NCBI GenBank assembly: GCA_045637425.1
Contig: JAZTZL010000037.1
Coordinates: forward strand, 5,937 to 69,936
Direction of reading: 5' to 3'
DNA: 64,000 bases
From: CAJGBR01 sp045637425
GTDB lineage: Bacteria; Bacteroidota; Bacteroidia; Bacteroidales; Rikenellaceae
This document shows positions 44,475 to 53,192 of this stretch, piece by piece. A program made the position numbers and the translations under genes. Below the pieces are notes generated by a model. That model had not been told where the DNA came from. It saw nothing but the letters and a program-made list of their open reading frames with translations, and searched no databases. How positions within the stretch are numbered: the first letter of the stretch is position 1; each line of letters opens with the position of its first letter.

Positions 44475-44879
44475 TTAATTAACACTAGAAGTAGCCTTAG
44501 TTTGACAAGTAACCCATCTCAATGAATGTAATGTTTCTCCATTATCAATATCATTTTCAGCATTGACAACATATATAACAACTGTATTTGCTGTTGTAAT
44601 TTTACTTGTAAATTGAGCGACATTACAATCGCTAACATCTTTATTATCCTCTGGAATATCAATATATACATCACCAGAAAGATTGTTCGAATTAATATAT
44701 AGTCTATCTGTATATCTATAGACTATTGAAAAAGTGAATTCAACGTTTGGTTCAATTCCAGACATTGTAGTAGGACTCACAGAAATAATTGGAGTTTCAT
44801 TCGAAGCCCACACAATTCCAATGGTTCCAAGAACCAATAAGCTAAAGATAGCTTTTTGCATTAATTTTTTCATATACAT
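44475..44879 (-). CDS. Small exported protein of unknown function
   Basis: 134 residues; signal peptide AIFSLLVLGTIGIVWAS (two ATGs 6 nt apart, 44879 or 44873). The mature part of about 108 residues seems all-beta (ISVSPTTMSGIEPNVEFTFSIVYRYTDRLYI, VYIDIPEDNKDVSDC) with two Cys that could form a disulfide. The pattern 'ISVSPTT..' resembles the start of BACON/Ig-like modules of Bacteroidota surface proteins, but I do not claim membership. It has a -7 box at 44918-44925 and is the first gene of a two-gene unit. Function unknown. Confidence 0.65.
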   Translation of the reverse strand: MYMKKLMQKAIFSLLVLGTIGIVWASNETPIISVSPTTMSGIEPNVEFTFSIVYRYTDRLYINSNNLSGDVYIDIPEDNKDVSDCNVAQFTSKITTANTVVIYVVNAENDIDNGETLHSLRWVTCQTKATSSVN

Positions 44880-44917
44880 ATGTTTTTAATTACGAAAATT
44901 ACTATTAATTTCCATTG

Positions 44918-44925
44918 CAAATATA
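44918..44925 (-). promoter_or_regulatory. Predicted -7 element of the two-gene unknown unit
   Basis: On the minus strand TATATTTG, 38 nt before the first ATG, in a very AT-rich stretch. Confidence 0.4.
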
Positions 44926-44999
44926 AGGAATATTCACAAAAAAACAACAAATATGTGTAAAAACAACGTTAATTTTGTAAAATTTTAACAAATCAATAC

Positions 45000-45048
45000 T
45001 ACCAATTAACAAAGAAGCCTGTCTCTATTGCGACAGGCTTCATTTTTT
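45000..45048 (+). terminator. Second copy of the repeated terminator
   Basis: 10-bp stem GAAGCCTGTC/GACAGGCTTC (45014-45023 with 45032-45041), then TTTTTT. It is a near copy of 43841-43888, in the same direction, although no plus-strand gene precedes it here. Confidence 0.7.
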
Positions 45049-45062
45049 CACTCACCCCAGAA

Positions 45063-46451
45063 CTAGTAACCCAAGATTCTCATCATTGAACGGTAACTTT
45101 GTTCCTTAGCAAAGAGTCGTGTATAGTACTCGTTATTGTCATCTTTATCAATCAAGATGTGTTTCGGAGCAGGAATCAGGCAGTGTTGAATACCGCCGTA
45201 ACCTCCCAATGATTCCTGATAAGCTCCGGTGTGGAAGAAACCGATGTACTGAGTTTCATCGCACAATTTCGGCAGATAGATAGCATTTTGATGCGCCTCA
45301 GAGTTGTAGTAGTCCTCGCTATCGCAAGTCAAACCTCCGAGGAATACGCGCTGATACTCCTTATCCCAATTATTAATCGGCAACATAATGTATCGCTGGT
45401 TAATACCCCAAGTATCTGGCAATGTAGTGATGAAAGAACTATCAATCATATACCAAGATTCGCGATCATTTTGCTTCTTCTGATTGGTAATCGAATAAAG
45501 AATGGCACCACTTTCACCCACTGTAAATGAACCGAATTCGGTAAAAATATTAGGTTCTTCAATACCTTGTTGATTACAGATATGCTTAATCTGAGCCACA
45601 ATTTCTTCGGTCATATACTCGTAGTCGTAGTTGAATGCCAACGAGTTCTTAATCGGGAAACCGCCGCCGATATTGAGAGAATCGAGTTCAGGGCATACTT
45701 TTTTCAGCTCACAATATACATTCAAACACTTGTTCAATTCGCTCCAATAGTATGAAGTATCCTTGATACCCGTATTAATGAAGAAGTGCAACATCTTAAG
45801 ATGGAACTTCTTATTAGGTTTAATCTTTTCGAGATAGAAGTCCAGAATATCGTTATATCTGATACCGAGTCGTGATGTATAGAAGTCAAACTTAGGTTCT
45901 TCTTCTGCAGCGATACGGATACCGATATTGCAAGACTTGTTAATAGACTCATCATACAGATTCAACTCCTCTTTGTTATCGACTACGGGAATTGTATTAA
46001 TGAATCCGTCGTTAATCAGGTCTGCGATATTTTCAACATATTGCGGACGTTTGAATCCGTTACATATAATATAAATATCCTTATTTATCACACCTGATTC
46101 ATACAATGCTCGGATAATGTGGATATCGTAAGCAGATGAAGTTTCGAGATTGATATCATTCTTGAGCGCCTCCTCTAGTACGAATGAAAAATGCGAACTC
46201 TTCGTACAATAGCAATAGTTGTAATCACCCTTGTAATCAACCTTAGCCATAGCTACATTAAACAATCTCTTCGCACGCTGAATCTGCGACGTAATCTTAG
46301 GCAGGTATGTAATCTTCAATGGAGTTCCATACTGCTTGATAAGATCCATCAGCGGCACATCGTGAAAATTCAATTCATTATCAACCACAGTAAATTCGTC
46401 CTGTGGAAACTCGAACGTCTGTTCGATGAGATCGATGTATTTGTTCTTCAT
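45063..46451 (-). CDS. speA: Arginine decarboxylase (PLP, alanine-racemase fold)
   Basis: Biosynthetic decarboxylase making agmatine from arginine, the first step to putrescine. From the ATG at 46451 it is 462 residues, the compact Bacteroidota form; a 21-residue upstream extension is open but unlikely. Visible parts: the PLP Lys in YCYCTKSSHFSFVLEEAL, the barrel motif NLETSSAYDIHIIRAL, LHFFINTGIKD, the phosphate-binding LNIGGGFPIKNS, EFGSFTVGESG, and the active-site Cys in GGLTCDSEDYY. Substrate specificity within fold-type III decarboxylases cannot be proved by reading; arginine is the usual assignment for this form. It has its own promoter and a leader hairpin. Confidence 0.85.
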   Translation of the reverse strand: MKNKYIDLIEQTFEFPQDEFTVVDNELNFHDVPLMDLIKQYGTPLKITYLPKITSQIQRAKRLFNVAMAKVDYKGDYNYCYCTKSSHFSFVLEEALKNDINLETSSAYDIHIIRALYESGVINKDIYIICNGFKRPQYVENIADLINDGFINTIPVVDNKEELNLYDESINKSCNIGIRIAAEEEPKFDFYTSRLGIRYNDILDFYLEKIKPNKKFHLKMLHFFINTGIKDTSYYWSELNKCLNVYCELKKVCPELDSLNIGGGFPIKNSLAFNYDYEYMTEEIVAQIKHICNQQGIEEPNIFTEFGSFTVGESGAILYSITNQKKQNDRESWYMIDSSFITTLPDTWGINQRYIMLPINNWDKEYQRVFLGGLTCDSEDYYNSEAHQNAIYLPKLCDETQYIGFFHTGAYQESLGGYGGIQHCLIPAPKHILIDKDDNNEYYTRLFAKEQSYRSMMRILGY

Positions 46452-46500
46452 TATATGGGAGTATGTGAATGAATTATATAAATCCGATTTAGCCACATTG

Positions 46501-46527
46501 ACTCGACTACACACAATGTAGGCGAGT
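46501..46527 (-). promoter_or_regulatory. Hairpin in the speA leader
   Basis: ACTCGACTACA (46501-46511) pairs with TGTAGGCGAGT (46517-46527) with one mismatch and a 5-nt loop, roughly 50 nt upstream of the start codon and just after the predicted transcript start. It may be a stability or attenuation element. Confidence 0.4.
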
Positions 46528-46549
46528 TACTTTGCCTCCAAATCCATTG

Positions 46550-46557
46550 CAAAGTTA
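46550..46557 (-). promoter_or_regulatory. Predicted -7 element of speA
   Basis: On the minus strand TAACTTTG, giving a leader of about 90 nt that contains the hairpin at 46501-46527. Confidence 0.5.
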
Positions 46558-46607
46558 ATTATTTATTCAAATAATGAGCAATGTTCACTAATAATTCTTC
46601 GCATTTT

Positions 46608-46638
46608 TTTGAAAAAAATGAAAAAATAACTAACTTTG
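46608..46638 (+). promoter_or_regulatory. Predicted promoter of the HU-CCDC81-type gene
   Basis: TTTG (46608-46611), 19 nt, TAACTTTG (46631-46638); ATG at 46705. Good match to the Bacteroidota consensus. Confidence 0.6.
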
Positions 46639-46704
46639 AATTGGAGGTAATTTCAAAACCACTTCGTAATAACTTGATTATTAAAAACTTAATCTTAACG
46701 AGTT

Positions 46705-47442
46705 ATGATAAATGATATCATATCGGGTTATCTGAAAAACAATAAGCGCATTGTAATTCCCGAATTGGGCGCATTTCTAAGAAAGAGTGCTGACCAGAGC
46801 ATTGTATTTATACCGTTTTTGAATCAAGAAGATGGCGTGCTGAGCAATCTGATTGCAGAAAATTTAGGCATTGAACCTACTAATGCTCAACAACTTATAA
46901 AAAAATACACCGAATCCATCAAGAGTACATTATCAACTAAGGGCGAATTCTTATTTGAAGGCATCGGAATGTTACGACTCGACCATAATGGCAGCATATT
47001 CCTCGATACAAATACTAAAAATTCCGATACACCCGAATCAGGTGAAACAGTACAATCCGCAACACCTACATCTACACAAGTTGAGATACCCCAGGAGGAT
47101 AAACCTCAAACGGTCGAGCCGACTACTCAGGGTGAAGACCAGCAAGAGACTGAACAATATGGTGGCATCTTCTCCATCTCAGCAACACAACCTGAGGTAG
47201 AGTCACCAAAGATGACTCGCAAAGTTCCGACTCCAATCAACCGTGAAACCGTCTATTCAGTTGATGCAGAGTCTGATAAACCTAAGAAAAAAGTTGATAT
47301 GTTTTTGGTATTTGCAATTATCGCAGCAATCGTGGCAATATTGTCGATTGTTTATGGATATCTTGCAGACAATCAAGAAATAACGCTACCCAAAAACAAC
47401 GTCGAACAGATAGAACAACCCGCAGATAACAATAAGAAATAA
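46705..47442 (+). CDS. HU-CCDC81-type membrane protein
   Basis: Protein of 245 residues of a Bacteroidota-specific kind. About 1-95 form an HU-like domain of the CCDC81 type (DIISGYLKNNKRIVIPELGAFLRK, then GEFLFEGIGMLRLDHNG). About 100-190 are a low-complexity Thr/Glu/Gln/Pro linker, and about 193-217 a single membrane helix (MFLVFAIIAAIVAILSIVYGYLA) with a short polar tail. Relatives often have a C-terminal SPOR domain that binds septal peptidoglycan; here the protein ends before one, so it is either short or of a variant type. The GT4 gene starts at its stop (1-nt overlap). Confidence 0.75.
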   Translation: MINDIISGYLKNNKRIVIPELGAFLRKSADQSIVFIPFLNQEDGVLSNLIAENLGIEPTNAQQLIKKYTESIKSTLSTKGEFLFEGIGMLRLDHNGSIFLDTNTKNSDTPESGETVQSATPTSTQVEIPQEDKPQTVEPTTQGEDQQETEQYGGIFSISATQPEVESPKMTRKVPTPINRETVYSVDAESDKPKKKVDMFLVFAIIAAIVAILSIVYGYLADNQEITLPKNNVEQIEQPADNNKK

Positions 47443-48566
47443 TGAAAATAGCCATCTTGTCGCCATTCTACCCCTACCGTGGGGGAATTGCTCAATTCAG
47501 CGCAAACTTGTTCGAACAACTATCGACAGAACACGAGGTATTGCCATTTAACTTCACACGACAATATCCCGATTTTCTGTTTCCCGGCAAGACTCAATAT
47601 GTTTCGCCGAATGACAATGCGACCAAGATGGAATCCATCAGAGTGCTTGATAGTGCGTGGCCTGGTTCGTACATAAAGACTGCAAATAGGATAAACCGTG
47701 AGAAGCCAGATCTGCTAATTATCAGATATTGGATGTCGTACTTCGGACCGTCGCTTGGGTATGTAGCTCGTAATATGAACAAAAATACGAAGGTAGTAGC
47801 GATTATGGATAACGTAACTCCACACGAACCGCGATTTTTCGACAAACCTTTCACAAAATATTTTATGAAAGGTGTTGATGGTTTTGTAACAATGTGCGAG
47901 GACGTTAAACGCGATTTACTGAGTTACAAGCCTGATGCTAAGAATATTGTGATTCCACACCCGCTATACACACACTTCGGTCAAAAGATGGATAAATCTG
48001 AAGCCTGCAAAATTTTGGGACTCGATCCAAACAAGAAAACGTTATTGTTTTTTGGGTTAATTCGCGAGTACAAAGGTCTTGATATTCTGATAGATGCATT
48101 CAACAAACTGTCAGATGGCGAGCAATATCAGCTGTTGATTGCAGGCGAGCCTTATGGAAGTTTTGAACCATACGCACAAAAGATTCAAAGCTGTCAATTC
48201 GCACAAAATATCCACTGCTTCACGAATTACATTGATGACTCGGAAGTACCGCTATACTTCTCTGCAGCAGACGTTTGCGTATTACCATATCGTTCTGCGA
48301 CTCAAAGTGGAATCGCCTCGGTAGCATACCATTTCGAGGTACCGATGATTACTACCGACGTTGGCGGATTACGTGAAACTGTAGCCGATACAGGCACCGG
48401 CATTGTAGTTGAAAAAGCTGATTCACAAATAGTTGCTGAGGGTATCAAAAAATTTTTCATCGAGTATAACCAAGAGTTCTACCAAAAGAATTTTGCAGCC
48501 ATCAAACAGCGACTCTCCTGGAAAACCTTCGCAGATAAGTTGCTAGAATTTGTAGATTCACTCTAG
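47442..48566 (+). CDS. Family 4 glycosyltransferase
   Basis: GT-B glycosyltransferase of 374 residues. N-terminal domain: MKIAILSPFYPYRGGIAQFSANLFEQL with the Gly-rich loop. C-terminal donor-binding domain: KTLLFFGLIREYKGLDILIDAF, CVLPYRSATQSGIASVAYHFEVPMITTDVGGLRETV, which holds the EX7E-like region of GT4 (here with substitutions). Donor and acceptor are unknown; a role in surface polysaccharide or glycolipid synthesis is likely. Its stop codon overlaps the convergent methyltransferase stop: the four bases CTAG (48563-48566) end both genes. Confidence 0.88.
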   Translation: MKIAILSPFYPYRGGIAQFSANLFEQLSTEHEVLPFNFTRQYPDFLFPGKTQYVSPNDNATKMESIRVLDSAWPGSYIKTANRINREKPDLLIIRYWMSYFGPSLGYVARNMNKNTKVVAIMDNVTPHEPRFFDKPFTKYFMKGVDGFVTMCEDVKRDLLSYKPDAKNIVIPHPLYTHFGQKMDKSEACKILGLDPNKKTLLFFGLIREYKGLDILIDAFNKLSDGEQYQLLIAGEPYGSFEPYAQKIQSCQFAQNIHCFTNYIDDSEVPLYFSAADVCVLPYRSATQSGIASVAYHFEVPMITTDVGGLRETVADTGTGIVVEKADSQIVAEGIKKFFIEYNQEFYQKNFAAIKQRLSWKTFADKLLEFVDSL

Positions 48567-49738
48567 ATTTTTTCGCAGAAAATTACGATTCGTTGCCTCT
48601 GAACTGTTGTGAATGCCAATAGTTTGGAGCCACCCTCTTTTATTTTCAATTCTGCTGCTATTTCACTGTTAATCACATCAAAATCTCGTTGCAGTAGAGT
48701 TGCTCTCGTTATATTTTCAGACTTAAGCAGTGCCGAGATCTCACGCGCTCGATAGCGCAAAATTTGTTCTATGCGATAAATTTGTCCACAATAATTATCC
48801 GGAATTTCATTGGCAAAAACATATCCGTTCTCGGAAACAACATACGCATCAGCACCAAAAATCACACCTAACAACTTTGCTCGACAAAGCGCTACATCTG
48901 GAGCAAAAAGATATTTATACTGCTCAGACCAAGTCGGATTTAGCAAATGTGACTTACGCACTAATGAGGCAACTCGCCCAATCCGTCCCTGATTAATCAC
49001 CACTGCAGAAAGCAACTTATCTCGCTCGGCAGCATTACGATACACTGAAATCAAAACCTCTTTACACTCACCCTTGTGTGAAACCACCTCTACTGCAGCC
49101 CTTTCACCAAAGATTCGGAATGCTTCATCAACATCAAACAACGGAGAACATTTGATTATGACTTTCGGAGCCAACTCCAGCATCTTAGGCATCAGTGCAT
49201 TGACATTCGGAGAACAATCATCAAATACTACAACTTTTTTCCCATCGACATCTCGACGATCAGGATCAAGATATATCAAATCTGGATTTTCACCATTCCA
49301 GTTCGCAAGAAATTCTTCTGCAGTAGTACGCACAATCACAACATTATCAATAGATAACAACTTCAAATTATGCTCAACCACATCAGCAAGTTGTTGATCG
49401 GCCGACACAGATATGACCTGATCGAAATTGCGCGCCAGAGCCATAGTATCAACACCCAAACCACACGTCAAATCAAATGCAAGACGACCTCGCTCGCCGA
49501 ACTTTGCAGCTGCAACTACCTCACTTGTAGACTGTTCAAAGGCTCGCTGAGGCAACCAGCACCTCGCCTCGTAATGCAAGGGCAACTTATCAGCAGCACG
49601 TTGCAACATCTTAACCTGCTCACACACAGCCTCGCGCTGCTCTCTCGGCAATTTCAATTTCAACGCTAATTTTACAGGATCCGACGTGATATGTTTCTCG
49701 ATTATTTCTCTGATTTCCGACTGTTCAAACAACTGCAT
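48563..49738 (-). CDS. THUMP-like class I SAM-dependent methyltransferase
   Basis: Methyltransferase of 391 residues from the ATG at 49738 (a 17-residue upstream extension is less likely). About 1-80 are helical. About 85-260 form a class I SAM domain with motif I AFDLTCGLGVDTMALA, the acidic ISVSADQQLADVVEHN and the LIYLDPDRR motif, where D/N-P-P/D-x marks base or amino methylation of RNA. The C-terminal domain matches the THUMP-like family of Bacteroidota. Substrate unknown; RNA is likely. It overlaps the comEC 3' end by 37 nt in the same direction. Confidence 0.82.
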   Translation of the reverse strand: MQLFEQSEIREIIEKHITSDPVKLALKLKLPREQREAVCEQVKMLQRAADKLPLHYEARCWLPQRAFEQSTSEVVAAAKFGERGRLAFDLTCGLGVDTMALARNFDQVISVSADQQLADVVEHNLKLLSIDNVVIVRTTAEEFLANWNGENPDLIYLDPDRRDVDGKKVVVFDDCSPNVNALMPKMLELAPKVIIKCSPLFDVDEAFRIFGERAAVEVVSHKGECKEVLISVYRNAAERDKLLSAVVINQGRIGRVASLVRKSHLLNPTWSEQYKYLFAPDVALCRAKLLGVIFGADAYVVSENGYVFANEIPDNYCGQIYRIEQILRYRAREISALLKSENITRATLLQRDFDVINSEIAAELKIKEGGSKLLAFTTVQRQRIVIFCEKI

Positions 49739-51207
49739 CTGTCTCTGAATTTTATGATTAACATTATAATTATCAACAATATATAACACGACATCGCCCC
49801 AACTTGCGAAAGTGAAATATTTTCAATACTCCCCCACTTCAACGAATCTCCCAGCGAAATTACACCATTATGAATTATAAATATCCATTCACAAATTGAG
49901 TCAGTAAAAGGCATACCGTCTGCCCCTCCGAACATCATTATCAATGGCGTAGTCAAAGCGACTATTGGATTGATTATTAACGATGCAAGTGATATTGTTC
50001 CGAACGATGCTGCAACCAACGGAGCCACACCAATCTGAGCAGCCAGCGTTACTGCAACTATATTCCTTAGCCACTCAAAACACCTCGGGACTCTGACCCA
50101 ACGAATAAATCGTGGCACAAAGAATACGATAAAAATCATTGCTGCGTATGATAATTGAAACGAAATATCAAACAGCGCTAATGGCCAGATTGACAGAGTT
50201 ATAAATGCAGCAATAAATATAGAATTATAACTATTCGCTCGAGTCGTACTCATCAGAGTCAGTTGGGCAATTGTTATCATTATCGCAGCTCGACAAACCG
50301 ACAATGACAATCCTGACACATAGGCGTATCCCCAAATTATCAGTAATATAACAAGACTCTTCAATAAATTCATTCCCCGCCCTAGCAATACCAGCGGTTT
50401 TAGCAACAAATTAAACACGATGAATATCATCGAAAGATGCATACCCGACAGCGCCAAAATGTGCGATGTTCCTGCAAGTTGGTAACGCCGTTTGATATGC
50501 GGTGTCAGATGCGAACGGTCACCGGTCAGCAATGCTGCCAGAACTGCGCCATCATCACGGTTTTCTAACCGAGCCATAAGTCTTTCTGAAATTCTATTTC
50601 TAAAAATTCGCGCACCATATTCCAATGAATTTACATATCCGACGTTCCAATCTCGGACATTCTGACTGCGCACGAATAATGCGCTCGTAACTCCTCGTGC
50701 ATACATCAGTCGCGAATAAGATGTCACACTATCACGCACTAAATCATTAGCATATACCTCAGCTGCAAATAATTGTCCAACATTTAGTTGCGCTGCAGTA
50801 TCAACATAAATCACAACCCGTTCATTAGACTTGCGCCACGACGAATCGCCCTTGGTTCGATATGCTCGCACATAAGCAGAGGTACTCTTCCGAGTCCGCC
50901 TTGAGGTGAACTTCACCCCATCAGAAACCTCTATCAAAGCCTCTACTTTCTCGCCACGAGGCAACTGTCGAGTCGGAGCCGCTGCTTGTGCTGCGCAGAA
51001 ACCCAAAGCTACGAGCAGTAAAAATGTGGTGCAGTTTTTGAGGACCTCTCTCTTAAACAAAAAAATCAACCACAACAATACAATGACAGAGATAAAGACC
51101 ACACTCCAAAGCAGACGAAATTCCTGCGAAATCACTATCCCGACTACAAACGGAATGGTAATTTTCAGGAATGGAACTCTCCTTATTTCATCTCGAAATG
51201 AATCCAT
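49702..51207 (-). CDS. comEC: ComEC/Rec2-family DNA uptake channel protein
   Basis: Inner-membrane protein of 501 residues from the ComEC/Rec2 competence family, thought to carry single-stranded DNA across the membrane. N-terminal helices and an OB-like periplasmic domain of the DUF4131 kind (about 80-190) precede the Competence domain with the signature LTGDRSHLTPHIKRRYQLAGTSHILALSGMHLSMI, and then several helices (GYAYVSGLSLSVCRAAIMITI). The C-terminal metallo-beta-lactamase domain of Gram-positive ComEC is absent, as is usual in Bacteroidota. Whether this organism takes up DNA cannot be told. The THUMP-like methyltransferase gene overlaps its end. Confidence 0.88.
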   Translation of the reverse strand: MDSFRDEIRRVPFLKITIPFVVGIVISQEFRLLWSVVFISVIVLLWLIFLFKREVLKNCTTFLLLVALGFCAAQAAAPTRQLPRGEKVEALIEVSDGVKFTSRRTRKSTSAYVRAYRTKGDSSWRKSNERVVIYVDTAAQLNVGQLFAAEVYANDLVRDSVTSYSRLMYARGVTSALFVRSQNVRDWNVGYVNSLEYGARIFRNRISERLMARLENRDDGAVLAALLTGDRSHLTPHIKRRYQLAGTSHILALSGMHLSMIFIVFNLLLKPLVLLGRGMNLLKSLVILLIIWGYAYVSGLSLSVCRAAIMITIAQLTLMSTTRANSYNSIFIAAFITLSIWPLALFDISFQLSYAAMIFIVFFVPRFIRWVRVPRCFEWLRNIVAVTLAAQIGVAPLVAASFGTISLASLIINPIVALTTPLIMMFGGADGMPFTDSICEWIFIIHNGVISLGDSLKWGSIENISLSQVGAMSCYILLIIIMLIIKFRDRCSCLNSRKSEK

Positions 51208-51267
51208 TGGCGTGACGTATTATAAGTAGTTTAGAGATTTTTTCTACATTTTTACTGAATAATCGAA

Positions 51268-51275
51268 TACTTTTG
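51268..51275 (+). promoter_or_regulatory. Predicted -7 element of the PAP2 gene
   Basis: TACTTTTG matches TAnnTTTG, 61 nt before the ATG at 51337. Confidence 0.4.
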
Positions 51276-51336
51276 CAAATAATTTGCTATATTCGTCGCA
51301 CGAAAGTACAAATTTTAAGTCAAAAAAAGGCAACAA

Positions 51337-51933
51337 ATGTGGGATAAAGTATTGGCATTCGACCAACAAGCGCTCTTGTCGCTAAATTGGCACGGTTCTG
51401 ATTTTGCGGATTGGTCCTTCTGGATTATATCTCAAAGATGGATTTGGCTGCCACTTTATCTGTTTGTATTGTACCGAATTTATCGCAAAGTCGGAATACG
51501 CAACCTATTGGCATTCATTGGAATATCAATCATAGCAATAGTCTGCATCGACATTATTTGCAATTTCTTTAAGGAATTTACGCCAAAATTCAGACCTACA
51601 CATAATCCAGATATTCGTTCGTTTGTCTACACCTCGTTCGGATATCGCGGTGGTTATTACGGCACCGTTTCGGCACACACTGCGATTGCATTCTTTATCG
51701 CATCGTTCACCGCCAGAATAATTCACAAACCTTTAGCTTCTTGGGGATTATACATTTGGGCTGCGCTCGTGGCATATAGCCGAATATATCTGGGAGTCCA
51801 CTTTCCGATGGACATATTTTTCGGATTGACCCTCGGTTGCCTCTGCGGAATAGGCGCAAACAAAATATTTATATCTCCGAAATTCAACGCTTGGCTCTCG
51901 CGTACTGCAATCAAAAGAGTAGAAAATGACTAA
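51337..51933 (+). CDS. PAP2-family membrane phosphatase
   Basis: Integral-membrane lipid phosphatase of 198 residues with about five helices. The tripartite PAP2 motif is visible: KEFTPKFRPTHNP (K-x6-RP), YGTVSAHTAIAFFIASF (SAHT where most have PSGH) and SRIYLGVHFPMDIFFG (SR-x5-H-x3-D). Members dephosphorylate undecaprenyl diphosphate, phosphatidic acid or lipid A. The start MWDKVLAFDQQALLSLNWHGSDFADWS is characteristic of the Bacteroidota form. Substrate unresolved. It is convergent with aroA, with 2 nt between the stops. Confidence 0.87.
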   Translation: MWDKVLAFDQQALLSLNWHGSDFADWSFWIISQRWIWLPLYLFVLYRIYRKVGIRNLLAFIGISIIAIVCIDIICNFFKEFTPKFRPTHNPDIRSFVYTSFGYRGGYYGTVSAHTAIAFFIASFTARIIHKPLASWGLYIWAALVAYSRIYLGVHFPMDIFFGLTLGCLCGIGANKIFISPKFNAWLSRTAIKRVEND

Positions 51934-51935
51934 TT

Positions 51936-53192
51936 CTATCGAGCAATGCTGCGCAAATCACGCCAAAAATCCGAGTAAGATTTATTGACACATTCTCCAT
52001 CTATCACACTGATTGAATGACATTTACCTATTGCAGCCACGGCAGCAGCCATTGCTATTCGATGGTCTGCATAGGGATTCACTACCACATTGCCACTCAT
52101 CACACCAGGTGTTATCACCATCACATCTTCTCTTGAACAATCCGCCTTACCACCAAACGATTCGACCATTTTACAAATTGACTCCACTCGGTCGGACTCC
52201 TTGTTACGCAGTCGCGACGAACCTATCAAAGTACTGATTCCATTGCAATTGAGAGCCAATGCAGCCGCTACGGGGAAGAGGTCAGGAGCATTCGTCAAAT
52301 CTACGCTAAAGGCATTCAGCACGTTCGACCCAGAGGGAGCCACGCTGCACACATTACCTTTGAATTCAACCGTTGCACCAACCTGATTCAAAATATCGAT
52401 AATTCGCCTATCTGCCTGCAGTGAATCGGGATTCAGATTTGCCACTTCGATTCTGCCACCAATAGCTCCCATCGCCAAAAACGGAGCTGCCGAACTCCAA
52501 TCGCCCTCCACATTATAGTTCGTAGGCAAATAACGTTGATTTCCACAAATCAAATATTTTGACTCGTCGTACGATATTTTGATTCCAAATGATGCGAGAA
52601 GTTGCAGAGTCATTTCAACGTATGGCGCGCTGACCAAATTTTCAACCACCACAGACGAGTCTCCGCTACACAACGGCAGCGCCATCAATAACCCTGAAAT
52701 TATTTGAGAAGATTTACTGCCATCGACAGTGTAGTCTCCCGCTGAAAGTATTCCACCGATTTTCAGCGGCAATCGATTATTTTCAGATTCTACCGATATA
52801 CCCAATTGTCGGAGCATATCAACAAGTTGGCTCATATCTCGATTTACCACCGAGCCGGCCCCACTGATTGTAGTATGGCTATTATAAAGAGAAGTCAGCA
52901 CTGCGACCATTCTGGCTAGCAATGCCGACTCACCTATGTTTATATCATTAGTACAGCCCGAGAAATTACGACTATCAATTTCAAGCAGACTGCCACTCCA
53001 CTTTGCAATGCAACCACAACTGCGCGCCACATCAACTGCAGCCATAGAATCGCCACACGGTGAAACTCCGCTCAACCGACAAATACCGCCCGATAACATC
53101 GCAGCCAACACCGCCCGCTGAGCAAAACTCTTCGACCCCGGAGCCTCAATTCTACCGCCAACCACTCTCAATGGCAGCAGTTCTTGTACCAT
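51936..53192 (-). CDS. aroA: 3-phosphoshikimate 1-carboxyvinyltransferase (EPSP synthase)
   Basis: Shikimate-pathway enzyme that adds enolpyruvyl from PEP to shikimate-3-phosphate. The 418-residue protein shows APGSKSFAQRAVLAAML at the N terminus (PEP/S3P-binding Lys), a NIGESALLARMVAVL segment in the place of the E. coli NAGTAMRPL loop (a variant common in Bacteroidota), VDGSKSSQIISGLLMALP, GDWSSAAPFLAMGAI, LRNKESDRVESI and PYADHRIAMAAAVAAIG. The last is a strong EPSP synthase signature. It is translationally coupled to lptB by a 1-nt stop/start overlap. Confidence 0.92.
   Translation of the reverse strand: MVQELLPLRVVGGRIEAPGSKSFAQRAVLAAMLSGGICRLSGVSPCGDSMAAVDVARSCGCIAKWSGSLLEIDSRNFSGCTNDINIGESALLARMVAVLTSLYNSHTTISGAGSVVNRDMSQLVDMLRQLGISVESENNRLPLKIGGILSAGDYTVDGSKSSQIISGLLMALPLCSGDSSVVVENLVSAPYVEMTLQLLASFGIKISYDESKYLICGNQRYLPTNYNVEGDWSSAAPFLAMGAIGGRIEVANLNPDSLQADRRIIDILNQVGATVEFKGNVCSVAPSGSNVLNAFSVDLTNAPDLFPVAAALALNCNGISTLIGSSRLRNKESDRVESICKMVESFGGKADCSREDVMVITPGVMSGNVVVNPYADHRIAMAAAVAAIGKCHSISVIDGECVNKSYSDFWRDLRSIAR

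Noticed and set aside
49702..51207. Truncated comEC (no metallo-beta-lactamase domain)
   Set aside because: The short form without this domain is usual in Bacteroidota, so it is not treated as damage.
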